Of a DNA stretch of 64,000 nucleotides, positions 10,757 to 21,079 are shown piece after piece (within the stretch, counting starts at the first letter, position 1; each line of letters starts with the position of its first letter). Made by a program: the position numbers and the translations under genes. The notes under the pieces are model-generated. The model was not told the DNA's origin and made no database searches. It worked only from the letters and a program-made list of their open reading frames with translations. This DNA is from Eucalyptus grandis (taxonomy: Eukaryota > Streptophyta > Magnoliopsida > Myrtales > Myrtaceae). The stretch is taken from assembly GCF_016545825.1 (NCBI RefSeq), contig NC_052613.1, forward strand, positions 35,600,844 to 35,664,843. Direction: 5' to 3'.

Positions 10757-11615
10757 TAAATCATTGTGTAATTTGACTACCAATGATAAAAATTTCATTT
10801 TCCATTCCAGATTGGGTCACAGTTCATTATTTCCATACCCTCAATGTCATATTTGTCCACTTGCGAAACAATCACGCAATCCTTTTCCACTAAGCAAAAA
10901 TCGTGCGGCCGATATTCTCTCCTTGCTTCACATCGATGTTTGGGGACCATACCATACACCGAATCATGATGGTTCTCGTTTCTTTCTCACCATTGTGGAT
11001 GACCATTCAAGAGCCACATAGATTTTCCTCATGCAATCTAAAAGTCAGGTCGTGTCACATTTAAAGACCTTCCTTTCCCTGTCAAAAACTCAATTTGGAA
11101 AACCTATCCAAAAAATTAGGACAAACAATGGGAGAGAATTCTTCAATTATGAGTGTACGTCCTTGCTGACATCTCAAGGGATCATGCATGAGAGTTCATG
11201 TACTTACACACCACAATAAAATGGAGTGGTGGAAAGGAAACATCGTCACTTATTAGAAGTTGCCCGGGCCTTAAAATTTCAGGGCTCTATTCCAGATATT
11301 TTTTGGGGAGAATGTGTATTGACTGCAGCATATCTGATCAACCGTATGCCAACTAAGGTCCTTAATGGTCGAAGTCCCTTTGAACTTCTTTTTGGGAAGA
11401 AGCCAGATCTTGATCATCTAAGAATTTATGGATGTCTGTGCTACGCTTCTATAGTGGGACCCAAGGATAAGATGGGTCCACGAGCTCGCCGTTGCATTTT
11501 CATGGGGTATGCGACCCTACAAAAGGGATATCGAGTATTTGACCCTTCCATAAGCGAATTCTTCGTCAGCAGAGATGTTCAGTTTCAAGAAGATTCGTTT
11601 CCTTTCTCTACCTAG
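10689..11615 (+). pseudogene. Copia A integrase, broken by stops
   Basis: Three consecutive pieces cover the GAG-pre-integrase (HSRLGH, C-x2-C near CHICPLAKQ) and the catalytic core ([34 protein letters not shown]). They lie in one frame with stops at 11019-11021 (in the place of a usual Trp), 11217-11219 (in the place of a usual Gln) and 11613-11615. The second catalytic acidic residue of the DDE triad is Asn here (RTNNGREF instead of RTDNG). The enzyme cannot work. Confidence 0.85.
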
Positions 11616-11716
11616 AAATCAGACACGCAGAGACAACGACATTCTGATACTCCTCATATGGAAGAGCCACATACTGATCAGGGATATTTTCTGATTCCAA
11701 TATAGGCACTGATGCT

Positions 11717-13122
11717 ATGTACACTATGGGCATAACACCCCTAGAAGAAGACATGGATCAGAACCTGGAAGAAGAGATTGCATCAGAATCTCCTTCTGAA
11801 GATCTTATGGAAACTCCAGCACTTCAGTCCTCTTATGAGGTCATCCAGCCGAGAAGATCAGGGCGAGCCACGCGTCCCCCAACTTGGACCAAAGATTACG
11901 TATGTGGAGTAAGAAACTCACCAGGTATTCTCTTTCCTATTTCCTCTTATCTCTCCTTCGATCGATTATCCGAGGAGCATCGATGTTGCATTGCTCGGAT
12001 TTCTGAAGAACGAGAACCTTCAACCTATGCTGAAGCAAGTACTGATCCACGATGGCAGAAGGCTATGGAATCAGAATTACAAGCACTGATAGATAACCAG
12101 ACATGGGATCTTGTCAATCTGCCTCCACATCGCAAGCCTATTGGTTGCAAGTGGGTCTACAAAATCAAATACCAAGCTAATGGTTCTGTTGACAGGTACA
12201 AGGCACGGTTAGTGGCAAAGGGTTTTACACAGAAGGAAGGTTTTGATTATCACGAGACCTTCTCCCCAGTTGCCAAAGATGCTACGGTCCGGTCGTTCCT
12301 TTTGGTTGTAGCTCATCGAGACTGGCCATTACACCAAATGGATGTCCACAACGCTTTCTTGCATGGAGATCTGGATGAAGAAATCTATATGGACATACCA
12401 CTAGGTTTACGGAGACAGGGGGAGGATAAAGTGTGTCGTCTCCGCAAATCCTTATATGGGCTCAAGCAAGCATCTAGACAATGGTATGCAAAATTTTCTA
12501 AGTCCCTGATCACTGCCGGGTTTCAACAATCCAAGTTTGATTATGTTGTTTTCACATGGACCAAAGGTACATCATCTATATACTTAATGATATATGTAGA
12601 TGATATATTGATCATGGGAAATGATGAGGTAGCTGTCAAGAGTTTCAAGCAATACTTGCACTCCACTTTTCATATAAAAGATCTAGGGTCGCCAAAGTAT
12701 TTCCTTGGAATAGAAATTGCTCGTTCAGACCAGGGAATATCTCTCAGCCAGAGAAAATTCGTTTTGGAAATCATATCACAAGCTGGATTGTCAGGGTGTA
12801 GGCCGGCTGTAATTCCAATCGAGCAGAGTATCAAGTTGACCACGGCAGAGTATGATACTGGAGTCTCTCAAGAAGCTGATCCTATACTAAGAGATCCAAT
12901 GAGTTATCAAAAACTTGTTGGGAAACTTATTTATTTAACCATGACCAGGCCGGACATCAGTTATGCTGTGCAAACACTTAGTCAGTTCATGCACAATCCA
13001 AAGCAGTCCCACATGAATGCAGCACTCAAAGTAGTAAAATATCTGAAGAAATGCCCAGGCCTTGGAATCCTTCTCTCCCAGAAATGTGATATGAGGATGA
13101 CTGCATACTGTGATGCAGATTA
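11717..13122 (+). pseudogene. Copia A reverse transcriptase, cut by element B
   Basis: Copia RVT_2 domain: CKWVYKIKY, RYKARLVAKGF, HQMDVHNAFLHGDLDEEIYM, LYGLKQASRQWY and the catalytic YVDD (within LMIYVDDILI). It continues into the RNase H start (LIYLTMTRPDISYAV, MTAYCDADY). The frame is open from ATG 11717 to the point at 13122 where the LTR of element B begins. A few codons of LTR (ending at 13153) are an artefact of that junction. Confidence 0.9.
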
Positions 13123-13768
13123 TGTTGGAAAAATATGGCTTCAAATTGGGTAGAACAATGAAGTTGGATCGAGTAATCAAGTCGGACTTTGAGGCGTGAT
13201 ATCACTTTCTTTAAGGATTTATTTGCCCCACAAAGTTGCTAATGGTCACCGGCAAATTTCCTCCAGAATACAACAAAGTCTCAAATAAGAATACTAGATA
13301 CAAATTCTAGTATTTCTCCAGGGTCTCTCATGGGAAACAATTAGAAACAACAGCTGCAGTTTTTCTCTAAAGAAAACGAAAAAATGGAAGAAGATATATA
13401 TTTGATCTCAAAACAAATGTACTTATATATGTCTTTCGAATAAATGCAACTCTTCAAAAGATTGCAAAAGAACAAAGACAACCTTTCGGAAAAGGTTGTA
13501 AAATGAACAAGTATGTCTCAAAGGTTACGTTGAAAAGACATAAAAAATTCGGAATTAAATAAATAAAAAATAATTATAACTTTTCGTGAATAGTCGCACT
13601 GTTTCAACAAGACTTTATAATTAATTTTTTATAGAAATAAATCCGAATTTTCAATAAATAAAAATAATGATCATTGGTTAGTGCCAAATTACGTCCACGT
13701 GCGCACTCACATCTTTTCGATGTGGAACAAGGCACCTCTTCATTTGTTTTATAAACAATTTACCAACA
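13123..13768 (-). repeat. 3' LTR of element B
   Basis: 646 bp, TGTTGG...CCAACA, matching 18041-18686. In element orientation it begins TGTTGGTAAATTG at 13768. Confidence 0.93.
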
Positions 13769-13783
13769 ATCCCCCACTTTTGT
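13769..13783 (-). other. Polypurine tract of element B
   Basis: The plus strand reads ATCCCCCACTTTTGT, so the minus strand reads ACAAAAGTGGGGGAT immediately before the LTR. This is the usual plus-strand priming site of Copia elements and it fixes the orientation. Confidence 0.8.
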
Positions 13784-14334
13784 TTATAAAACAAAAACAA
13801 AAAATAAAACGTTAGAAATATACAGCCAAAATTTCCGTGAGATTAATATACATACATAAAGGTCTCTTTCGAGTTAAACCTTTACTTAGTGCAAATATCT
13901 CAAAGCTCTATCAAAGTGACAAGTAGCTCGGCTTTAAACTTGTACTTTTATATAATAGAACCGGGCATACCACACATACACTAACCTCTTGTTTCAGCGA
14001 GAAGTTCTATATTACTCCGCATTATTATGGCCTTGTGCTTGATCCTATTTCATGAGCTCTCTAGAAAGCAACCCTAACTTTCGTAAGAGGCGGCACCACT
14101 TCTAAGCTCATATAGGTGAAGTATCTACCATGTGTTTCTGTTACTATCAACACATTACAAATTTGTATCATACTTCATTAAGAATTTAATTCAGCTTACA
14201 AAACGTAACAGACTATACTGACTTCTCATATCAGGGCTACGTCAGTATCAAACAATCACATTCAATAACTTGTTCTTACCCATTAAACCTTGTAACTAGT
14301 GATGTTCTAGAAAAAGGTCGGGTTACCATTATTG

Positions 14335-14650
14335 GTGATTTCAATTAAAGGGTTTCAGCCCCATTTCTTATGAGGTCATTATTACCATATGTCTTGGTAA
14401 AGCCTTCGTCAAAGGATCGGCAAGATTATTACTTGACCTAACGTAAACAATTGTTATGGTACCATCTTTAGTCAATTGTCTCACATATTCATGTCTTAGA
14501 CTAATATGTCTAAACTTACCATTATAGGTTCTACTATAGGCTCTTACCAAAGTAGCCTAACTATCACAATGGATAGAAATAGGAGCCATAGGACTAAGCC
14601 ATGAATTGATATTCAACAACAAATTCATAGCCCATTTAGCCTCTTTCCCA
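14335..14650 (-). pseudogene. Copia RNase H C-terminal remnant in element B
   Basis: On the minus strand the sequence reads AKWAMNLLLNI, PISIHCDS, a TAG in place of the usual Gln codon, then ATLVRAYSRTYNGKFRHISL, RHEYVRQL, YVRSSNNLADPLTKALPR. This is the end of a Copia RNase H. The part from 14550 down to 14368 is open. It is the only part of the element's own pol that I can recognise, and it lies next to the 3' LTR as it should. Confidence 0.85.
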
Positions 14651-16590
14651 AATTTTGCTAAAGCAACAATTCAAATTCCAGAGTTGAGTGAATTATGCAC
14701 ATTTGTTTCTTGCTCGCTCAAGAAACAACACATTCACATAATGTGAAAATTAATCCATTAGTGGATTGTTTATCTCTCACACTTGCAATCCAACTAGCAT
14801 CGGTATATCTTTCTAATATAGCCGAATTATTATAGAACAATAAGATAACTCTCTAATATTCTATATTGGATTACTAGTATTTACTCAACTTGCATATACA
14901 AAAGTAATATCAGGTCTAGATAATGTATCACATACATCAAAAACCAATATCACTCACATTAAAAACTCTCCACTAGGAATCAAATGGAGTACTTATATAT
15001 TTGAAAACAAGATGTTTAAATCTATAAAACATCTTCTCCATGTAATCACTTTAGCTCAAAGAATAACCCCCACTATTTTTTTTTTTAATTTTAATACTTA
15101 AGATAATATCTGTTTCACCCAAATCTTTCATTTTAAAAATGAAAGTAAGATACTTCTTCATCTCAATGATTCCAATCATATTAGTTCCAAAGTCCCTTTA
15201 GACATAACCCCACTTCAAGAATATTCCAAGAGGTAATTAATTGAAATTATGCATCATCAAATTTTCATCCTCGATGAAATACATACATATCAGCCCATGC
15301 ATGTCACAACATTCTCTAACAATTCAATAAACGCGAGCGAATCGAGTATCGAGGTATCATAAATGCATAAACTGGAATTAAGAGAGGCGAAAAGAAGATA
15401 CCAGCAATTCTAGGAATGGAATCAACAACACCGAATAATCCGAATCTTCTAAAAGGTATAATCAGAGCCATACCTCATTTCTTCATCAAATTGCACGCAA
15501 GGGCAAAACCATAAATTTAACATTATTATGCTTGAAACCATTAGATAATATGATTGAATCGAAATTTCATGCCACTGCTTATGTGCTCGCATAAGCCCAT
15601 AATAACATAAACATCCGTGCACATATTAATCCAGGACATCAAGCAATCAAGCCGATTCCAATTAATCATGTGCTTGAATGCATGGCTCAAAAATACTAAA
15701 GCATGAAACTAATCAAGACCAAAAGTCTAGCTCAATCACACAATACCAAAATTCTATAGACATCTTCCAGTTCTAGTTCAAAATTCACACGCTTGTGTCA
15801 ATCTCGTAATGCATTGCGATTGAACTCACTTTTCTTGGTCAACCGCCTACAACAATTAACAGCTCAAGCATACACATGCGTACCAATTTCTTGTTACTGA
15901 AGTCTTAAATAGGGGCATATCGCATCTCTTCAATTCTATCATGATCCCACACATGGAATTGAACACACATGCCAAAAGATGACTAAAGACCTCAATGACA
16001 AATAATGCAGCAGTTTATGTGCTAAACATGGAGATAAAAATATCTCATACCTTAGCATATAAGCCGATAAGCAAAAACAAAAAACAATACCTCAGTACAC
16101 TCTCAAGTAATCATCCAAAACATCCATGAATGACCCAACTCAATTTCAAAACCATAAAAAGTCAAGTATTACCAACCACAGCATCCACAGGGTCATGCAA
16201 AAGTTCGTTTCATTTTACATCAAGAATCATGTAGAGGAACAACATACCTGTGATAAGCGTCCCACCAAAAGCAAGGGACATGAACCCGAGCATATCAAAC
16301 AATATGGTTATACTGCCTTTCCGAGGCCTTAGTGTCCTTTGAAATCAATAGTGTAAAAACATTTTCAAATGGTTAGCAAAATAGAATCAGATGTCCAGAT
16401 GACCAAAGTTATGCATTCATGTGCTGGAAGCTCAGAGCGGCCTCACGAGGAGACATGGGGCACCCTCCATGCAGATGGCGCGCCACGCCATCTATCTCTT
16501 TCTCCTTCCAATGCTTGACATCATACCTCATATAATCCAAACCTCCTCCATTTCCTTTGAATATCTAAGAGCTTCGTAATTGACTCGACA
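14651..16590. other. Element B interior without recognisable genes
   Basis: About 1.9 kb of moderately AT-rich sequence between the RNase H remnant and the captured gene fragments. I see no open frame above ~70 codons with a recognisable product on either strand. It may be decayed element sequence or further captured non-coding DNA. Confidence 0.4.
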
Positions 16591-16596
16591 TCTGAG

Positions 16597-17150
16597 TCAT
16601 AGGGGTTGCTTCACAGCATATTTGGGCGGTAAGGACTCGACAATCTCGATGTCTTTCAGAACCTCTATGAAATGCTTCCAATCGAATATATCTTTCAAGT
16701 CACTGGGATCGGTCCGAAACGATTTGTGATTCAGAAAAGGAAGAACCAGGGTGGCATTCATGATCTTTTCGACCACAACCATATCGCAGATTCCTGTCCT
16801 CATCTGATTCAAACCCCCAGTAGCATGAACTAACAGATAACCATTGGTTTTTGCATCCGTTCTTATTCGATTCTTCAGCCGAGTGACGCACTTCTTGTAG
16901 TTGTCACTGTTTGGCTTCATCCAAATTTCTGGAGTTAACAATTTCTTCAAAATGCGCTTCGGCATAAATTCACCGTCACCGCCATTGCCACCGCCACTGT
17001 TCTCGGCGACATAGCCGCTGAAGAGCGACACCTTGAAGAAGACCGAGAGCACGATGATCAGGATCAGGCCACCTTGCGCCCGATGTGCCGCCGTGATTGC
17101 ACCCCATGCATCACCCACGCGGTAGCATCCTCGATCCTGAGCACCCTTTT
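16597..17150 (-). pseudogene. Captured O-fucosyltransferase family N-terminal fragment
   Basis: Minus-strand frame of about 173 residues. A hydrophobic anchor (GGLILIIVLSVFFKVSLFSG, about residues 16-35) fits a Golgi type II membrane protein. Then come the family landmarks IWMKPNSDNYKKCV, GYLLVHATGGLNQMRTGICD, MNATLVLPFL, FDWKHFIEVL and IVESLPPKYA. Plant O-fucosyltransferase proteins are about 450-550 residues, so this is roughly the first third. Small changes near the end (EVLKDIEIV, KYAVKQPL then stop) suggest lost codons and a disturbed frame. It sits wholly inside element B and in its orientation. The apparent first codon at 17118 is GTG; the frame continues upstream without an ATG. Confidence 0.85.
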
Positions 17151-17330
17151 TCTTGCACTTGATCTCACGAATCAGAGTCTCGGCATCCTTGACGCCGTTT
17201 TATGAGATGCGATGCCATCTCGCATGATATGTCCACAATGGATTTCGCATCATGAGCAAGAGCCTCGTCCATCACCTTTTGCTCCGGGAAATTAGCGTCG
17301 TAATTCAAGACTCCGCCATCTTGTCCTTAT
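17151..17330 (-). pseudogene. Unidentified coding-like fragment between the captured genes
   Basis: The minus strand reads LNYDANFPEQKVMDEALAHD, then AKSIVDISCEMASHLIK, and after a shift VKDAETLIREIKCKKKGAQD. The composition and codon pattern look like protein with one frameshift, but I cannot assign a family. It may belong to the O-fucosyltransferase leader, to an exon following the cullin piece, or to a third source gene. Confidence 0.4.
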
Positions 17331-17395
17331 GACAGAACCAAAATGGACAGATAAAAAAAAAAACAGAGAGAAAATTCAAGAGAAAAGAGAGAGAG

Positions 17396-17560
17396 CCTGT
17401 AGATCTCTTTCATGCAGAGGTCACTGGCATTGTGTTTGTAAATCTCATAAATAGCGTTTTCCAGAACCTCCCACGAGTGATCGGCGTACTTCGGATCCAC
17501 AAACACCTCCTTGAATGCGATTATTTGCGGATTGCTCAGCTTACCCACCCGGAAACTTAC
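17396..17560 (-). pseudogene. Captured cullin-3-like first-exon fragment
   Basis: The minus strand reads NPQIIAFKEVFVDPKYADHS, then WEVLENAIYEIYKHNASDL and CMKEIYR. This matches the N-terminus of plant cullin 3, the scaffold of BTB-type CUL3 ubiquitin ligases (pattern IEAFKxRVVVDPKYADKTW...LExAIxEIYNHNASGL...ELYR). It is only ~55 residues. Beyond EIYR comes CAGGCTCTCTCTC..., a pyrimidine-rich stretch that looks like the start of an intron, so genomic or unspliced sequence may have been captured. Same orientation as the O-fucosyltransferase piece. Confidence 0.75.
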
Positions 17561-18040
17561 AATCACGACCCGAAACGGAAGTTTCGGGTGTGCTAATCTC
17601 GGCGATGGTAAGGAGAGAACCAGATCCAATTGAGAGATTGGATGACGACTTGGTATCACTAAAAGCAAACGATGCAGAGTCGAACACAGGCGAGAGAAGA
17701 GCATGCTTCAATAGACCGATTCGACGAAGAGATGTGGTGTTGTCTCTGTGCACAACGTTGACCACAACTTCAATGTTGATAATTGCTATATCACCGGCTC
17801 AAAATGGGTTGCTGTCCAAGCGGGCTGTCCTATTTCTTGGGGTTGACACGTGAGGGCCATTAGAGAGAAGAGAGAGAGCCACGACTGCCAACATGAGTGG
17901 AGATAAATGCCATAATAACCAGAGAGAGATTTGTCCATGGAACGAAGAAGAGGACTCCTTTTGCGTTTCGCACATCCTTTGCTTAACCCACCATCAACCG
18001 CATCCTTAACTCCATTGTTGCACAAATAAATCCTTAAAAT

Positions 18041-18686
18041 TGTTGGAAAAATATGGCTTCGAATTGAGTAGAACAATGAAGTCGGATCGAGTAATCAAGT
18101 CGGACTTTGAGGCGTGATATCACTTTCTTTAAGGATTTATTTGCCCCACAAAGTTGCTAATGGTCACCAGCAAATTTCCTCCAGGATACAACAAAGTCTC
18201 AAATAAGAATACTAGATACCAATTCTAGTATTTCTCCAGGGTCTCTCATGGGAAACAATTAGAAACAACGGCTGCAGTTTTTCTCTAAAGAAAACGAAAA
18301 AATGGAAGAAGATATATATTTGATCTCAAAACAAATGTACTTATACATGTCTTTCGAATAAATGCAACTCTTCAAAAGATTGCAAAAGAACAAAGACAAC
18401 CTTTCGGAAAAGGTTGTAAAATGAACAAGTATGTCTCAAATGTTACGTTGAAAAGACATAAGAAATTCGGAATTAAATAAATAAAAAATAATTATAACTT
18501 TTCGTGAACAGTCGCACTATTTCAACAAGACTTTATAATTAATTTTTTATAGAAATAAATCCGAATTTTCAATAAATAAAAATAATGATCATTGGTTAGT
18601 GCCAAATTACGTCCACGTGCGCACTCACATCTTTTTGATGTGGGACAAGGCACCTCTTCATTTGTTTTATAAACAAATTACCAACA
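18041..18686 (-). repeat. 5' LTR of element B
   Basis: 646 bp, about 15 single-base differences from 13123-13768. In element orientation the bases next to it (18040 downward) read ATTTTAAGGATTTATTTG, which is not a recognisable tRNA-complementary primer site. Confidence 0.93.
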
Positions 18687-18833
18687 GATTATGCGACATG
18701 TTCGATGAGCAGAAGGTCGATACAAGTTTCTGTATCAAGTTAGGGGATTCTTTACTTTCATGGAAGACGAAGAAGCAACTGACTGTTTTAGTTATCCTCG
18801 CAGAAGCATAATATCAAGCTATGGCAAAGACAC
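18687..18833 (+). pseudogene. Copia A RNase H fragment between elements B and C
   Basis: These 147 bases continue the Copia A pol interrupted at 13122. In one frame they read DYATCSMSRRSIQVSVSS and then a stop. After a frame change they read CIKLGDSLLSWKTKKQLTV and AEA-stop-YQAMAK. This is the middle of Copia RNase H with at least one frameshift and a TAA. It is cut at 18833 by the LTR of element C. Confidence 0.8.
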
Positions 18834-21056
18834 TGTTGACACCTAATTTTTCCCATTTTTCATTTAGGATTTAATTGTCTACAGAATTAGGAATTAGTTG
18901 TTTAAGAAAAATGATAAAAAAAAAAGAAAAAAAAAAAAAAAAGAACAACAAAGCAAACAAAAGATACAAAAGAAAACAAAAACAACAAAAAAAATAGAAA
19001 AAAGAGACATGGAAGGGGCCGGGCCGAATCTCGCCTTGGCCCGGCCCATGCCGCTTTCTCTCTTCCTCTTCGTGCGTGAAACCCTAGCGAGGAGGAGGGG
19101 GTTCGAAGGAAGCAGCAGGAGAGGAGAGGAAGGGGGAGGGAGCTCGACAGAGAGAGGGGGCGGGGAGGAAAAACGAAGAAAAAACTAGAGAAGAAAAAGG
19201 TGGGAACAGAGAGAGAGTTCAAGAGAGGAAGGAGCGGCGCCGAGTTGCCCAATCGAGGCCGTCCCCGCCGTCTTCTCGGAACCCAAATCTGAGGAAACGG
19301 AGGGGAGGAGGGCAACGGCGGCGCTGCCCAACGCCATCCGAGCCGCTGTCCTCCTCGCCGCCCCAACCCGACGCCGCTCGACCAACCGAGACCGCCATTG
19401 TCTTCCCCGAAACCCAGATCTGGAGAAGCCGAGGGAGCAGCTCGCCGCCAAAGCCACCTGCAAGTATGCCCTTTCTCCTCGACGCCGAGCGGCCGTTCTC
19501 TCGCACCTCGAGCGACGCCCACACCTTCGCGCCGTTCTTTGCCGAAGCGCCGGACGTCCGCCCGCACCGTCGCAGCAGCTCGAGCCACCGCCGCGCCTCC
19601 GCCGTGACGACCTGCTGCGCTCGCTCGCGAACCGATAGCACCCGCCGCCGCTGTCTCCCGACGTCACCCGAGCCTCCTCGCGCCACCGCCACTCCACCCG
19701 AGTCGGCCACCGTCCCGCCAGCCGGAGTTCCTCCTCGCCCGCAAGCTCGCGCCACCGCCGCTGCGAACTCGCGTCGCCGTCCCTTGCCGCCGCCTCGCTC
19801 CTCCGCCCGCAACAACCCACCGTGCTCGCTTGTAGCTCGACGCCGCTGCCCCCGACGCGGTAGATCCCGGGCCGGCCGCCGCGTCGCGCCTCGTTCGCCG
19901 CGCCGCGTCTCCGCAGCTCCGCCGCACCGCCGCTGCCGTCAAGCCCGCCGCCGCCGTTGTCGGCGCCGCCAAAGAAACCCTCGGTTTCAGCCCAAAACGG
20001 GTCGGGCACGGGTCGCGAACCGGGTAGGGTTTCTATCCACGTGGGCTGTCGTAGTGGGCCATCTGCCTTTTGGGTTTGGGCTAGCTTAGGTAGTGGGCTT
20101 CTTTTTTAAATAGAAAGTATTAGATCGATTGGGCCCGCTAGTTGGGCCCAATCAAGCCAAGGTAAGGCCCTACCAAGTCGGGCCTTGCTTCCAAGCGGGC
20201 CAGTTCAGCCGGCCCCCCCATTTGGACCGAATCCGGGTCCGGTCTCCGACCGGACCCGATCCGCGTTGACCGGGTCGGTCGAACCCGACCCGGTTCACCT
20301 TTTATAATAAAAAAAATTAATTTAAAATTCTAAAAATATTTTCTTTAAACAAATTAAAATTTTAAAAATTAATTAAAACAATTTCGAAAATCCAAAAAAT
20401 TTTAAAAATTAGAAATTAGTTATATTTCTTTTTTTTTTTCTTTTTTTTTTTAAAAAAATTAAAAAAATTAAAAAAAAAATTAAAAAATTTCGAAAATCCA
20501 AAAATGATGGGGTTTGATTAGGACTTGCCATGTATTGCCATTTTAGCGTTATTAGACCTTTATGTGCTCGTATATTGATTATGTTAAATGTTTAATTTGC
20601 ATATCTAATTATGTTTGATTGCATGTGTTTAATTTTATGGCAATTAGGATCTTGATAGTTATGATTATTACTTTAATGATTGCGCACCCGCATGATCACC
20701 TCATATGTTAGTGGATAAGTATAAAATCAATTCAAACTGCCTGTCAAAAATCATTTTGTTAAAATGAACAAGATTAGGTACCGAAAGGGCATTAATTGGT
20801 TAATTAGTGTAATCAAGTCCCCGAATCTAGATTCTCTGGTTGCGTAGGAAGTGATGTACACTCCCATACCTCACTTGGTTTCTAGCCGACCCCAATAGGC
20901 TAGTGGCGACTCCTTTTGTGCAAAAATTATAAAGAATATCCCAATGTCACGCGGGGTATGGGCTTGGGAGAGCCCACGCCTGATCTTGGGCCTTAGGCCC
21001 GTCCTTTAGGCAATACCCCTAAACTTGTTCCCTCCCCCCGAGGGTAGGTCGCGACA
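18834..21056 (+). repeat. 5' LTR of element C
   Basis: The LTR has three zones: an A-rich start (~18905-19010), a very GC-rich stretch (~19020-20300), and an AT-rich stretch (~20300-20520) followed by ordinary sequence. The GC-rich zone produces long open frames on both strands that are compositional artefacts. It includes GTAGGGTTTCTATCC and GGGCCCGCTAGTTGGGCCC. Confidence 0.92.
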
Positions 21057-21059
21057 GCT

Positions 21060-21078
21060 TGGCGACTCCACTGGGGAC
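21060..21078 (+). other. Primer binding site of element C
   Basis: TGGCGACTCCACTGGGGAC begins four bases after the 5' LTR. From memory this is the tRNA-Arg-type site reported for plant Tat/Ogre elements; matching it to a tRNA gene of the host would settle it. Confidence 0.7.
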
Positions 21079-21079
21079 T

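Larger units (their letters stand above)
13123..18686 (-). mobile_element. Copia-type element B carrying host-gene fragments
   Basis: Two 646-bp direct LTRs (13123-13768, 18041-18686) differ at about 15 positions and are flanked by the target duplication GATTA (13118-13122, 18687-18691). Orientation is minus: read that way, the left LTR is preceded by the polypurine tract AAAAGTGGGGGAT, and a Copia RNase H C-terminus precedes it in the same direction. The rest of the 4.3-kb interior has no gag, integrase or RT that I can recognise. Instead it holds an O-fucosyltransferase fragment and a cullin-3-like fragment. It is therefore probably a non-autonomous element mobilised by relatives. No standard Copia primer site follows its 5' LTR. 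Confidence 0.88.

Noticed and set aside
17786..18076. 96-codon minus frame at the edge of element B
   Set aside because: It crosses into the LTR and shows no recognisable protein.
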